DNA of 35,638 bases from an uncultured bacterium (GCA_902761735.1 CACWLL010000005.1:1-35638); one strand, 5' to 3'; positions 13,980 through 23,296 are shown, numbered from the stretch's first letter. The notes: generated by a model from the sequence alone, not told the origin. Made by a program: numbers and translations.

Positions 13980-15137
13980 TTATTTGAAGTTTTTATAATG
14001 TTCCTCGTAAAAATCACCAAACCTATCTTGCAAAACAGCTTCACGACATTTCTGGGAAAACTCAACAAGAAACTTAATATTATGAATTGATAATAATGTG
14101 GCAGCCGTTGCCTCCTGACATCTGAAAAGATGTCTGATATATGCCCTTGAATGGTTACGGCACGCATAACAATTACATCCTTCAACAAGAGGCTTTTCAT
14201 CATCCCAAAAGGCTTTGTTTTTAATATTCTTCTTTCCATCCCACGTAAAGAATGAACCGTGACGGGCATTACGAGTCGGAAGAACACAATCAAACATATC
14301 AATACCGTTTTTAATCCCGTCCAACAAATCTTCCGGAGTTCCAACACCCATTAAATATCTTGGCTTATTTGGAGGCAAAAGTGGTGCTGTCAATTCAACA
14401 AAATGATTCTTTATATCTTCAGGCTCTCCAACACTTACTCCGCCAATAGCGTAACCTACGGTATCGTATGTTGAAATTACCTTTGCACTTTCCCTTCTTA
14501 AATCATCAAAAAAAGCTCCTTGCACAATTGGAAACAACGCTTGTCTCGGATTTGTTTTTGCATCAAAGCATCTCTCTAACCAACGATGAGTACGTTCCAT
14601 TGCAGCTTTGGCAGTATCATAATCACATGGGTACGGAGCACATTCATCAAACGCCATAATTATATCTGCACCTATATCCTGTTGTATTTCCATTGAAACT
14701 TCAGGAGATATAAAATGTTTCTTACCGTCTTTCGGGTCACGAAACTCGACACCATCCTCAGTTATTTTTCTTAAATGAGCAAGAGAAAATACTTGAAACC
14801 CGCCGGAATCAGTCAGTACCGGCTTATGCCAATTCATCCAGCTATGTATTCCGCCAAATTGTTTAATAAGTTTTGTTCCTGCTCTCAGATAAAGATGATA
14901 TGAATTTGCCAGAATTATCTGAGCACCCGTATCCATAATTTGATCTGAAACAAGTGCTTTAACCGCAGAATTCGTACCAACCGGCATAAAAATCGGAGTC
15001 AGAATAGTACCATGCGGAGTATCAAATACTCCTGCTCTTGCACCTGTTTGTCTGCAAGTATGAACAAGCTCATAATTAAAATAATCATGAGCTTTATCAC
15101 GCCTTGTATAATTAAAATTACCCTGTTCTTTATTCAT
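13980..15137 (-). CDS. tgt: tRNA-guanine transglycosylase
   Basis: This 385-aa enzyme swaps guanine at the wobble position of GUN-anticodon tRNAs for preQ1, on the way to queuosine. TDSGGFQVFS carries Asp110; MFDCVLPTRNARHG carries the nucleophile Asp283; zinc ligands Cys321, Cys323, Cys326 and His352 are present in CNCYACRN and its distal helix. The first 20 residues are an extra tail relative to E. coli Tgt. Its ATG shares one base with the ndk stop (TAATG), so the two are translationally coupled. No queuosine precursor genes lie nearby, so preQ1 may come from elsewhere in the genome or be salvaged. Confidence 0.96.
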   Translation of the reverse strand: MNKEQGNFNYTRRDKAHDYFNYELVHTCRQTGARAGVFDTPHGTILTPIFMPVGTNSAVKALVSDQIMDTGAQIILANSYHLYLRAGTKLIKQFGGIHSWMNWHKPVLTDSGGFQVFSLAHLRKITEDGVEFRDPKDGKKHFISPEVSMEIQQDIGADIIMAFDECAPYPCDYDTAKAAMERTHRWLERCFDAKTNPRQALFPIVQGAFFDDLRRESAKVISTYDTVGYAIGGVSVGEPEDIKNHFVELTAPLLPPNKPRYLMGVGTPEDLLDGIKNGIDMFDCVLPTRNARHGSFFTWDGKKNIKNKAFWDDEKPLVEGCNCYACRNHSRAYIRHLFRCQEATAATLLSIHNIKFLVEFSQKCREAVLQDRFGDFYEEHYKNFK

Positions 15138-15604
15138 TATCCTAAATCTTCAATAACGCTTTCTGCCATATTTTCATATTCATCACAAAGCTCTTCCGGT
15201 TTAAAATAGATTCCGATTTCTCTTTCTGCACTTTCAACAGAATCTGAACCATGAACAACGTTATATTCCATAATTAAAGCATAATCCGCTCTGATCGTGC
15301 CGACTTCTGCTTCCATCGGATTAGTTTTACCCATAAGGTGTCTTGCACCTGCAATTACGTTATAACCTTTCCAAACCATAGCAACAATCGGACCGCTTTG
15401 AATATATCTCAAAAGCCTTTCATAAAAAGGTTTTCCCTTATGTTCGCCATAATGTTTTTCAGCCATTTCCTGCGTTACGTCAAGCATTTTTAAACCAATT
15501 AGCTTAAACCCTTTATTTTCAAAACGTCTTATAATTTCACCAACCAAGCCTCTTTTAACCCCATCCGGTTTAACCGCGATAAAAGTTCTCTGTTCTTCAG
15601 GCAT
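15137..15604 (-). CDS. ndk: Nucleoside diphosphate kinase
   Basis: This 155-aa enzyme transfers the terminal phosphate of ATP to other (d)NDPs through a phospho-histidine. [17 protein letters not shown] (8-24) starts the fold and NVVHGSDS contains the active His118. GTIRADYAL (102-110) replaces the usual RGDFA. It is slightly longer than the typical 140-150 aa because of a C-terminal acidic extension. AAGGAGAT precedes the ATG; it is the first gene of an ndk-tgt pair and follows the MATE gene by 74 bases. Confidence 0.96.
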   Translation of the reverse strand: MPEEQRTFIAVKPDGVKRGLVGEIIRRFENKGFKLIGLKMLDVTQEMAEKHYGEHKGKPFYERLLRYIQSGPIVAMVWKGYNVIAGARHLMGKTNPMEAEVGTIRADYALIMEYNVVHGSDSVESAEREIGIYFKPEELCDEYENMAESVIEDLG

Positions 15605-15678
15605 AACAATCTCCTTATCTATATTGTACGTTCATGTCGATGGTAACATAAAAAATTAATTCGGGCAATAAATTTAAG

Positions 15679-16992
15679 CTATATGGTTTTTGGAAGTGCC
15701 TTGAAATATCTCTTTAATAAAGTAAACATAATAGCACATAAGGTCATTGCCGAAACAACCAAGCCTATCCAAAAACCTATTAGTCCGATATGCAACTTTA
15801 TTCCGATAAAATATCCCAGAGGGATAGATATCATCCAATATGCAATAAAATTAGCCAAAAGCACTATATTTGTCTTTTTTATACCTTTACATATACCGGC
15901 AAATGCAATTTGCAAACCGTCAAAAATTTGGAATGCCGATAAAACATAGACAATCGGAACACATATAAATATTAAATTTGAATCATTTGTAAATAATCCG
16001 ACAAGAAATTTTGGGATACACGCTATTATAATTGCACTACATGCCATAAAGCACATGGACATTAATACCCCGATTTTTGCATACCGCCTCAAATCTATAT
16101 AATTTTCAGCACCGTTAGCAAAACCTACCTTGACGGCTATGGCGTTTGATATCGCAAACGGAATCATAAATGATATCGTTGTAAGTGTACATAAAAGTGT
16201 ATGCGCAGCGGCGTATATACCGGAAACTCGCCCCATTATAACAGATACCAAATTAAAAGCCACAAATTCAACCAATATTGCAGCAGAAATCGGTAACCCT
16301 ATTTTTATCATCTTTATATAATAATTAAATTCTTTATAATTACTAAACCTCATTATGCTCAAACAATATATTAAAAGTACTATTCCCATAAAATACCTGA
16401 CTATAAAACTGGCAATCGCAAGCCCTACGACACCTAAAGATGGAATTGGTCCAAATCCGAATACCAAAATTATGTTCAAAAATATATTTAAAAAAACACA
16501 AGCAAAAGTTAAATAATTCGGAAACTTAACAATTTCAAATGCCTGCAAAAATTCTTTTACGGCAGCATGCAAATATCCTCCAAAAGTCGCAAATGCCGTT
16601 ATAAAAATATATTGTTTTATCATAGGAACAAGACGGGGCTCAAAATGCAACTTATCGATTATAGGAATAACACCCAGTACAGCAAGCATTACAAAAACCG
16701 ATAAAACAAATGCAAATCTTAATGTAGGGAAAAAATATCTTTTGGCAACTTTCTTTTCTCCTCTATAATTTGATAACAATGGTGAAACACTGGCAATCAA
16801 GCCGATACCAAAAGTTTGAATACAATTTGTTATTGCCGTTGCAATACTTATTGCCGCAAGAGTATCCGTAGAATGCCTGCCGGCAATAAATACATCTCCG
16901 GCACCTATGAGAATAAATCCCAAATTACCGATAATTATTGGCAGAGCAATATTTACTAATTCTTTTATATAATATTTAATCGGCTGTGACAT
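15679..16992 (-). CDS. MATE-family efflux transporter
   Basis: This 437-aa membrane protein has about twelve hydrophobic segments in two similar halves, the MATE layout. The start contains ELVNIALPIIIGNLGF and GDVFIAGRHS; the second half contains KIGLPISAAILVEFVAFN, the paired position. MATE carriers expel drugs, toxins or metabolites in exchange for Na+ or H+; the substrate cannot be read from the sequence. ATG 16992 is preferred to a GTG six codons upstream, which would overlap the promoter. The -10 box TATTAT lies only eight bases before it and there is no Shine-Dalgarno, so the mRNA may be leaderless. It is separated from nusA by a terminator. Confidence 0.9.
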   Translation of the reverse strand: MSQPIKYYIKELVNIALPIIIGNLGFILIGAGDVFIAGRHSTDTLAAISIATAITNCIQTFGIGLIASVSPLLSNYRGEKKVAKRYFFPTLRFAFVLSVFVMLAVLGVIPIIDKLHFEPRLVPMIKQYIFITAFATFGGYLHAAVKEFLQAFEIVKFPNYLTFACVFLNIFLNIILVFGFGPIPSLGVVGLAIASFIVRYFMGIVLLIYCLSIMRFSNYKEFNYYIKMIKIGLPISAAILVEFVAFNLVSVIMGRVSGIYAAAHTLLCTLTTISFMIPFAISNAIAVKVGFANGAENYIDLRRYAKIGVLMSMCFMACSAIIIACIPKFLVGLFTNDSNLIFICVPIVYVLSAFQIFDGLQIAFAGICKGIKKTNIVLLANFIAYWMISIPLGYFIGIKLHIGLIGFWIGLVVSAMTLCAIMFTLLKRYFKALPKTI

Positions 16993-17000
16993 ACAAACAA

Positions 17001-17009
17001 ATAATAACA
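17001..17009 (-). promoter_or_regulatory. Extended -10 promoter abutting the MATE start
   Basis: On the minus strand TGTTATTAT (17009-17001) is an extended -10 element, eight bases before the ATG at 16992. A start about seven bases after the box would fall at or just before the initiation codon. Confidence 0.45.
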
Positions 17010-17045
17010 CAAAATATTTAAAGATTCATTCTTGTGCAAACATAA

Positions 17046-17079
17046 AACGAGGGTATCAAAAAATTAAATTACCCTCGTT
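17046..17079 (-). terminator. Terminator of the rimP-nusA operon
   Basis: AAACGAGGGTA-type stem: bases 17046-17055 pair with 17070-17079 (ten bp), with an AT-rich loop. On the minus strand it follows the nusA stop by about 28 bases and ends in TTTT. Confidence 0.8.
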
Positions 17080-17106
17080 CTATATTATTTTAAATAAAAT
17101 TATTTA

Positions 17107-18342
17107 TTATTCTTCTTCAGAAGTTTCTTCTTCCTCAACAGATTCATCATGTTGAATATCTTCTTCATCGTATGCTTGTTGATTCATTTCTTCTTCAATT
17201 TCCTGCTGAAGTTCATCTTCTTGAACATCATCTTCTTCAACAACTTCATCAGGTTCTTCATAATTTTGAGCAGCCTCAGCTTTTTCCATCTGAGTTACAC
17301 TCTTAATATCTATCTTCCATCCTGTCAATTTATGAGCAAGTCTTACATTTTGACCTTCACGACCTATTGCAAGAGAAAGCTGATCGTCAGGAACGACAAC
17401 CATAGCTTCATGAGCACCTTCTTCATCAGCCATAATATCAACAGAAACAACTCTTGCCGGTGATAATGCATTTACAATATACTCAACAGGATCTTCCGAA
17501 TATCTGACAATATCAATCTTTTCGTTCTTTAATTCTGAAACTATTGTTTGGATTCTGCTGCCACGAGGTCCTATACAAGCCCCTACACTATCAACTTCAG
17601 GGTCATTTGACCATACCGCAATTTTAGTTCTATAACCTGCTTCACGAGAAATTGATTTGATTTCTACAATACCATCTTCAATTTCAGGAACTTCGAGTTC
17701 AAACAATTCTCTAACGATTTCAGCATGAGCGTGAGAAACAATAACCTGAGGAAGTCTTGTTGTTTCTTTAACATTAAGAACAAATACTCTGATTCTGTTA
17801 CCGGGTTTGTAATATTCTCCCGGAATTTGCTCTTTTTGAGGCATAATTGCATCAGTTTTTCCGATGTTAACAATTACATTTCTGTTTTCTACACGTTGGA
17901 TAATACCTGTTGTAAGGGTTCCTTTTTTATCCAAAAATTCGTTTAATACCAAGTTTCTTTCAGCCTCTCTGATTCTTTGTGTAAGAACTTGTTTTGCAGC
18001 TTGAGCCGCAATACGTCCGAATTGTTCAGGTGTTACTTCTAATTTAACTTCATCGCCTTCCTCTACATCTTCATCAATTTCTTTAGCTTCAGCCAATGAA
18101 ATTTGAGTTTCATCGTCTTCGACCTCTTTAACAACAACTTTTGTACTGAAAACGCCTATTTCACCTGATTGCTCATCAAGAATAGCTTCTATATTTGTAG
18201 CTTCTTTATTTCTCATATGTTTTTTGTAAGCTGCCACCATTGCATCGCAAAGAGAGCTTACAAGAACGTCTTTTGATATACCACGTTCTCTTTCTAATTC
18301 TTCCAGCGCTTCGTTTAAATTTCCGCCACCAATTTTAATCAT
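17107..18342 (-). CDS. nusA: Transcription factor NusA
   Basis: This 411-aa protein binds RNA polymerase and modulates pausing, termination and antitermination. The N-terminal polymerase-binding domain covers about 1-135, followed by the S1 domain (GTLTTGIIQRVENRNVIVNIG) and two KH domains (EVDSVGACIGPRGSRIQTIV and DDQLSLAIGREGQNVRLA). The last 55 residues are a highly acidic Glu/Asp/Gln tail rather than the acidic repeats of E. coli NusA. It follows rimP by 16 bases, the common rimP-nusA order. infB, normally next, is not adjacent here: a terminator follows at once. Confidence 0.96.
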   Translation of the reverse strand: MIKIGGGNLNEALEELERERGISKDVLVSSLCDAMVAAYKKHMRNKEATNIEAILDEQSGEIGVFSTKVVVKEVEDDETQISLAEAKEIDEDVEEGDEVKLEVTPEQFGRIAAQAAKQVLTQRIREAERNLVLNEFLDKKGTLTTGIIQRVENRNVIVNIGKTDAIMPQKEQIPGEYYKPGNRIRVFVLNVKETTRLPQVIVSHAHAEIVRELFELEVPEIEDGIVEIKSISREAGYRTKIAVWSNDPEVDSVGACIGPRGSRIQTIVSELKNEKIDIVRYSEDPVEYIVNALSPARVVSVDIMADEEGAHEAMVVVPDDQLSLAIGREGQNVRLAHKLTGWKIDIKSVTQMEKAEAAQNYEEPDEVVEEDDVQEDELQQEIEEEMNQQAYDEEDIQHDESVEEEETSEEE

Positions 18343-18358
18343 GTTTTTCTCCTTTTTA

Positions 18359-18841
18359 TTAATCTATATATAATTTTGCTGATTGTATATTACTTCTCGG
18401 AATTACCAACTCTTGTCCGTCATCAAAACGTAAAAACGTTAATCCTTCGGTATCATTGTAGTCAAGTATTTCACCTTTAAATATCTTTTCGGTTTCGCCT
18501 TCCAGAGCCTCTTTTAATTTTATTGACACTCTTCTGCCTTTAAAAATAACAAATTCCTTGTCGGATTTGAATTTTCTCTCTAATCCCGGTGATGAAACCT
18601 CCAAATAATATTTAACCGGAATAAGCTCATCAAGAAAATCACTCAAGCTTCTTGTTACTTTTTCACAATCATCAAGAGTAACATCTTTTTCCGAAGAATA
18701 AAGATATATTCTTAAAAACCAACGATGATTTTCTTTAACAAACTCAATCTCTATCGGAATATACCCGAAACGCATGGAAGTATTTTCTATTAACGGAGTG
18801 ATTTTTTCTAATATTTCATATCTGTTAATATCCTGTTTCAT
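18359..18841 (-). CDS. rimP: Ribosome maturation factor RimP
   Basis: This 160-aa protein helps assemble the 30S subunit. The N-terminal alpha/beta domain contains LRIYLYSSEKDVTLDDCEKV and the linker holds the hallmark YYLEVSSPGLERKFK (about 98-112); the C-terminal SH3-like barrel follows. Length is normal. It heads the rimP-nusA operon on the minus strand. Confidence 0.95.
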   Translation of the reverse strand: MKQDINRYEILEKITPLIENTSMRFGYIPIEIEFVKENHRWFLRIYLYSSEKDVTLDDCEKVTRSLSDFLDELIPVKYYLEVSSPGLERKFKSDKEFVIFKGRRVSIKLKEALEGETEKIFKGEILDYNDTEGLTFLRFDDGQELVIPRSNIQSAKLYID

Positions 18842-18874
18842 CTTACACTCTGCCTTTCAAGTATCAATATAATT

Positions 18875-18905
18875 AAAAAAAGAACGAGGTGTCCCGTTCT
18901 TTTTT
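18875..18905 (-). terminator. Terminator after the coiled-coil gene
   Basis: AAAAAAAGAACG (18875-18886) pairs with CGTTCTTTTTT (18895-18905), with a GG/CC pair inside the loop. It lies 76 bases beyond the stop of the coiled-coil gene on the minus strand and before rimP, so it separates the two units. Its A/T arms allow it to work on both strands. Confidence 0.8.
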
Positions 18906-18980
18906 GACAATGCTGTCTGCATGAATATTCTATCTTAACTTAATAAATTTGTAAACAAATTGGTAAAGAAAAGTAAAGGA

Positions 18981-20555
18981 TTATTTATTTTTTTGTTCGT
19001 CTTGTTTTTTAATTTCATCTTTCTTTAAGTTTTTGTAGCGGTCTTCTTGCTCGTCTATAGCATTGTTAATAGTGCTCTTTTCTTGTTTCATTCCGGCAAT
19101 TTCTTCATCTTTTGCTTGAATTGCAGCATCATTATCCGTAACAGCTTTTTTAGCATCTGCAGCTTCTTGTTTTTCCTTTTGAACTTGTTTTTCTCCGTCT
19201 TGTGCTAATTTAGTTTCTTGGTCTGCGGATTGCTTTGCTTTTTCCATTTGATCTTTTTTCTGATCTCGTTCAGTAGTTAATTGTTTATTTTCTTGTTCAA
19301 GTTTGTTGTTTTGTTCTGTTAATTTGTTATTTTCTTGTTTAAGTTTGTTGTTTTGTTTTTCTAATTGTGCCTTTTGCTGTTCAAGTTGTGCAATCTGTGC
19401 TGTATTTTGTCCTTTTTCATTGTTTGCTTTTAATTGCGCAATTTGCTGTTCTAATGTGCCTATTTGTTTTTTGTTGTTGGTTATTGTCGTATTATTATTA
19501 CTAATGGTTGTTTTATTTTTGTTAATTGTTTGTGTATTATTGTCTATTTGAGCTTGTTTACTTTTCATTGCATTTTCTGCAACATCTGCTTGCTTTTGGA
19601 AAGAAGCCGCATTCTTCTGATGAGATTTCACATCTTTTTCTGCTGTGCTGACATCTTTTTCTTCTTTTTTAGCAGCTTGCTTAAGTTGTGAACTTTTTGC
19701 TTTCAGGCTAGCTTTATCTGCTTTTGTGGCATTGATATTTTCATCAATTGAAGAAACATCCTGTTTTGCGCCTTCAATTGCGCCGTTTAATTCAGATGAA
19801 GTTGTTGCATTTTCCATCTTTTGTACAGCCTCATTTCCGGTCTTACGTCCTGCTGACTCTGCTTCAGTAGCACCGTTACCGCCGCCTGTCGGTTTAGAGG
19901 AGCCTTTTGTAGTAGCACCCTCAGCTGACCCGTTACCGCCTTTTTTGAACAAGCCCATAATTCCACTTGCAAGGTCAGCAACTCCGCCAATAACGCTGGC
20001 ACCCGCAGTTACCGTAGCCGCAACATCATTAACTCTGTCTAAAAAGTCTTTTTTAGGTTGTGCTGTGAGTTTTTCATTTATACTATTCATTACGGCTTGA
20101 TTTCTTGCATCTTCCCTTAAGGCCGCTCTTCTGGTACTGCCGGTATCACCGATATCTCGCCATAATCCATATTCACCTACTCCGACTTGCCGTGATAAAA
20201 GTGAATTTCTATGTTCTTGTTCCATTTTCATTTTATTCATGTGACCGGAACTAACATATTTTGAATCCCTTACACCACTTTGACCTGAAGTCCTTGCCGA
20301 TGACGATTTTGTCACAGAACCGCTTTCACCCGTATTCTTCAAGCTGAATAAGGAGCCGTTTGCGCTATTCCAATTAGCAGAGGATACCGAACTTTTTTTG
20401 GATAAATTAGACGCAGCAGTAGAGCCTGCCGTATTTTGAACACCGGCAGAGCCACCTTCGCCTGCTTTTTGAGAGGCAAATCTCGATTTTATATTCTGGG
20501 CGGAATTCAACGGAGTTCCGAGCCCGGGTTTGAATCTAATCGGATCAAAGCTCAT
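18981..20555 (-). CDS. Large coiled-coil protein, function unknown
   Basis: This 524-aa protein is unfamiliar. Residues 1-125 are Ser/Gly-rich and probably disordered; 165-205 form a helical hydrophobic Ala/Gly segment (VAATVTAGASVIGGVADLAS) that might insert in a membrane. Gly-rich linkers (205-235) precede a long, highly charged coiled coil to the end. The coiled coil contains exact seven-residue units: LEKQNNK, LKQENNK, LTEQNNK, LEQENKQ (398-425), and before them three Thr/Asn units TINKNKT, TISNNNT, TITNNKK (343-363). No signal peptide is seen. It may be a scaffold or a secreted effector; neither is proven. It is monocistronic with a terminator. Confidence 0.8.
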   Translation of the reverse strand: MSFDPIRFKPGLGTPLNSAQNIKSRFASQKAGEGGSAGVQNTAGSTAASNLSKKSSVSSANWNSANGSLFSLKNTGESGSVTKSSSARTSGQSGVRDSKYVSSGHMNKMKMEQEHRNSLLSRQVGVGEYGLWRDIGDTGSTRRAALREDARNQAVMNSINEKLTAQPKKDFLDRVNDVAATVTAGASVIGGVADLASGIMGLFKKGGNGSAEGATTKGSSKPTGGGNGATEAESAGRKTGNEAVQKMENATTSSELNGAIEGAKQDVSSIDENINATKADKASLKAKSSQLKQAAKKEEKDVSTAEKDVKSHQKNAASFQKQADVAENAMKSKQAQIDNNTQTINKNKTTISNNNTTITNNKKQIGTLEQQIAQLKANNEKGQNTAQIAQLEQQKAQLEKQNNKLKQENNKLTEQNNKLEQENKQLTTERDQKKDQMEKAKQSADQETKLAQDGEKQVQKEKQEAADAKKAVTDNDAAIQAKDEEIAGMKQEKSTINNAIDEQEDRYKNLKKDEIKKQDEQKNK

Positions 20556-20698
20556 GATATACTCTCTCTATTTTGTTTCTCATGAATATAAAAACTTCCG
20601 AAAACCATGAATTTCAAAGGTTTTAAACTTTGTTACAAAAGTTTACATTCCAATATTATTGGGATTTTTTACAATTTAAAGAGAATACTAAAAATTTA

Positions 20699-21802
20699 TT
20701 ACTTTATATTGCCTGACTCAATATTATATATTTTTACGTTATCTAAAAATTCATCTTCAAATAAAACAGTATCTACCGAAGTAATTATGGTTTGGGTTGC
20801 AGAATCAATAGACTTAAGAAGATAATTTTGCCTTATATCATCCAATTCGGCTAAAACATCATCCAATAAAAGAATCGGTTCATCTCCGGTTTTAGCGGTT
20901 ATAATATCCAATTCTGAAAGTTTTAGTGCCAAAACTACTGTTCGCTGTTGTCCCTGAGATGCAAATTTAGTTGCTTCATTGCCGTCTATATAAAAAATTA
21001 TGTCATCTCGATGAGGACCTACGCATGCCTGTCCTCGGCGAAGTTCCTCCTGTCTTTTCTCGACAAGAGCAATTTTAAATTTTTCAATAATCTTTTCGGG
21101 GTCATCCTCACTATCGACAAAAGAATTTTCATATTTTATTTTTAATTCTTCCGTGTTACTGATTGTATGATGTTTTTCTTGTGCAATTTTTTCTATTTCT
21201 TTTAAAAATTTTATTCTTAAGTATATTATATTACTTCCTGTTATTGCCAGTTGCTCATTATATACTTCGAGCAAAGTTTCGTTAAGATTTCCGGTTTTTA
21301 AATAGTCTTTAAGGCAATTATTTTTTTGAATACGAATTTTATCGTACTTACTTAATCTTTCATCGTACGCCGGATAAATCTGAGAAATGGCCCTGTCAAG
21401 CCAATCCCTCCTGTCAGATGGATTTCCTCTTAGCAACAATAAATCATTTGTAGAAAAAAGAACAGTTTTGAGTACGCTTTTAAAATTTTTAGGAGTCGTT
21501 TTAACCTTATTAATCTTTAATTCTCTTGATTTTTCTCTGTTATAAGAAAAACTCAAATCCGTTTCCGTATCCGATTTAATAATATTTGCACACACAGAAA
21601 CTTCCTCTTCATTAAAATTTATCAATTCAACATTGGTAGTAATTCTGGGGCTTTTTAGAGTTGATAAAAAATAAATACTCTCAAGAATATTCGTTTTACC
21701 TTGTGCATTTTTCCCTATAATAAGAACCTTTTCCGAACTCAAATCCAGAAACAAATTTTTACAATTTCTATAATTTTTTAACTCCAAATTGAGAATTTTC
21801 AT
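20699..21802 (-). CDS. recF: DNA repair ATPase RecF
   Basis: This 367-aa SMC-like ATPase helps load RecA at single-strand gaps with RecO and RecR. Walker A GKNAQGKT is at 30-37, the ABC signature lies in FASQGQQRTVVLALKLSEL, and Walker B is ILLLDDVLAELD near the C-terminus. MKILNLELKNYRN at 21802 is the standard RecF start; an in-frame ATG six codons upstream overlaps the -10 box and is rejected. dnaA and dnaN, frequent neighbours of recF elsewhere, are absent here. Confidence 0.95.
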   Translation of the reverse strand: MKILNLELKNYRNCKNLFLDLSSEKVLIIGKNAQGKTNILESIYFLSTLKSPRITTNVELINFNEEEVSVCANIIKSDTETDLSFSYNREKSRELKINKVKTTPKNFKSVLKTVLFSTNDLLLLRGNPSDRRDWLDRAISQIYPAYDERLSKYDKIRIQKNNCLKDYLKTGNLNETLLEVYNEQLAITGSNIIYLRIKFLKEIEKIAQEKHHTISNTEELKIKYENSFVDSEDDPEKIIEKFKIALVEKRQEELRRGQACVGPHRDDIIFYIDGNEATKFASQGQQRTVVLALKLSELDIITAKTGDEPILLLDDVLAELDDIRQNYLLKSIDSATQTIITSVDTVLFEDEFLDNVKIYNIESGNIK

Positions 21803-21808
21803 ACAATT

Positions 21809-21814
21809 ATTATA
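21809..21814 (-). promoter_or_regulatory. -10 box abutting the recF start
   Basis: On the minus strand a perfect TATAAT (21814-21809) lies six bases before the recF ATG at 21802. No Shine-Dalgarno is present between them, so translation would need a leaderless mRNA unless an upstream promoter exists. The -35 is not evident. Confidence 0.4.
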
Positions 21815-21843
21815 CTTCAAACAAATGATTATTATTTACATAG

Positions 21844-21872
21844 TTGCCGAATATTATAATTTATCGTATAAT
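21844..21872 (+). promoter_or_regulatory. Promoter of the pilT operon
   Basis: TTGCCG (21844-21849) and TATAAT (21867-21872) are exactly 17 bases apart. The predicted leader of about 30 bases contains AAGAGGATAA ahead of the ATG at 21909. Confidence 0.65.
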
Positions 21873-21908
21873 TAATCTGTGGTAAAGTTTTATCAAAGAG
21901 GATAACTT

Positions 21909-22160
21909 ATGCTTCCCGTAATTAGTGAAGAGATTGCAGCAACAGCATTTGCAGAAATATTTAAAGATATGCCGGCTTGGCGTAAAAGTATGATTCATTA
22001 TATAAAAGATGAAAATCCTGAAATAAATACTGCCATCATTGAGGCTGCAAACAAATCCGAATTGGATCCTAAAGCTGTTGCGTTAGGAGCTTACATGGCA
22101 TATAATTTGATAGAACTTGCTATGAATGAAAATGACAAATTAATTAACTTTACAGAATAG
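21909..22160 (+). CDS. Unknown 83-aa protein before pilT
   Basis: This small acidic protein has a predicted helical layout: a helix with AATAFAEIFKDMP, a middle KSMIHYIKDENPEINTAI, and a C-terminal helix KAVALGAYMAYNLIELAM that is hydrophobic on one face. It is not a recognised pilus component. AAGAGG precedes the ATG and pilT begins 14 bases after its stop, so the two are probably co-transcribed and may act together, though nothing shows this directly. Confidence 0.75.
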   Translation: MLPVISEEIAATAFAEIFKDMPAWRKSMIHYIKDENPEINTAIIEAANKSELDPKAVALGAYMAYNLIELAMNENDKLINFTE

Positions 22161-22174
22161 AATGAGAGGGTGTA

Positions 22175-23242
22175 ATGGTTATAGAAGATCTTTTAAAGGA
22201 ACTTGTAGAAAATAACGGTAGTGACCTTCATATATCAAACGGCCTACCGCCTTGTGCACGTATAGACGGTAAGCTAAAAAGAATGGATTATCCGCCGCTT
22301 ACTTCCGAACAAGTAGAAAACCTTTTGTTCCCAATGCTTTCAAATGAACAAAGAAGAAGACTTGAACAAGAATGGGAATTGGACTTTTCTTATGGTATTG
22401 AGGGACTTAGTCGTTTCAGGGTAAATTTTTACAAGGACAAAGGAAATTATGCTGCGGCATTCAGAACGATTACATCTACTGTACCTACATTTGAGAAATT
22501 AGGTTTACCTGAGATTGTAAGAACAACAGCGGAAAAGCCAAGAGGACTTATTCTTGTAACGGGGCCTACCGGTTCCGGTAAATCAACAACTCTTGCAGCA
22601 ATGATTGATTATATCAACACGACAAGAGCTGAACATATTTTAACAATTGAAGACCCGATAGAATTTGTTCACACATCAAAATCAAGTATTATTCACCAAC
22701 GTGAATTGGGTATGGATACAAGGTCATTTGCAAATGCTCTTAAATCAGCACTCCGTGAAGACCCTGATATTATCCTCGTAGGTGAAATGCGTGACCACGA
22801 AACAATTTCATTGGCTCTTACCGCAGCCGAAACAGGTCACTTAGTATTTGGTACATTACACACCTCATCAGCATCACAAACCGTTGACCGTATTATCGAC
22901 GTATTCCCTGAAGGTCAACAGCAGCAAATTCGTGTTCAGCTTGCAAACTCTTTAGTTGCCGTATTTGCACAAACTTTGTTACCGAAAGTTCAACCTGACG
23001 GAACAAAACAAGGTCGTGTAATGGCTCAAGAAATAATGGTTGTTATTCCGGCTATTGCAAACCTTATCCGTGAAGCTAAAGCTGCACAGATATATTCTAC
23101 AATTCAGATGAACCAAGGTTTGGGTATGCAAACATTAGAAATGGCACTTGCTAATTTATACAAACAAAAACTTATAACATTGGAAGATGCATTATCTAAG
23201 ACTTCAAGACCTGATGAATTGAAGAGAATGTTATCTCACTAA
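22175..23242 (+). CDS. pilT: Twitching-motility ATPase PilT
   Basis: This 355-aa hexameric ATPase drives retraction of type IV pili on the cytoplasmic face of the membrane. The N-terminal PAS-like domain covers 1-105; Walker A GPTGSGKST is at 130-138, the Asp box around TIEDPIEF (157-164), Walker B DIILVGEMRD at 198-207 and the His box GHLVFGTLHT at 221-230. The PilT signature AIRNLIRE appears as AIANLIREAK in the C-terminal region. Length and motifs are those of a true PilT rather than PilB. No other pilus gene lies in the window except perhaps the small gene upstream. Confidence 0.95.
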   Translation: MVIEDLLKELVENNGSDLHISNGLPPCARIDGKLKRMDYPPLTSEQVENLLFPMLSNEQRRRLEQEWELDFSYGIEGLSRFRVNFYKDKGNYAAAFRTITSTVPTFEKLGLPEIVRTTAEKPRGLILVTGPTGSGKSTTLAAMIDYINTTRAEHILTIEDPIEFVHTSKSSIIHQRELGMDTRSFANALKSALREDPDIILVGEMRDHETISLALTAAETGHLVFGTLHTSSASQTVDRIIDVFPEGQQQQIRVQLANSLVAVFAQTLLPKVQPDGTKQGRVMAQEIMVVIPAIANLIREAKAAQIYSTIQMNQGLGMQTLEMALANLYKQKLITLEDALSKTSRPDELKRMLSH

Positions 23243-23264
23243 TATTTACAGACAAAATCTGATA

Positions 23265-23296
23265 AAAAAATCTCGGTTTATAAACCGAGATTTTTT
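23265..23296. terminator. Bidirectional terminator between pilT and the HNH gene
   Basis: Bases 23265-23280 pair perfectly with 23281-23296 (16 bp palindrome, effectively a 4-base loop), with TCTCGGTT arms flanked by A and T runs. It serves pilT on the plus strand and overlaps the last two bases of the convergent HNH gene, so it can also end that transcript. Confidence 0.85.

Noticed and set aside
13058-15604. Biotin, cysteine and queuosine genes as one cluster
   Set aside because: The strands alternate and no shared promoter links them; they are separate units.
20660-20685. Hairpin ATTCCAAT/ATTGGGAT followed by T6 on the plus strand
   Set aside because: Both neighbouring genes are on the minus strand, so a plus-strand terminator has no gene to serve; stem short and A/T-rich.
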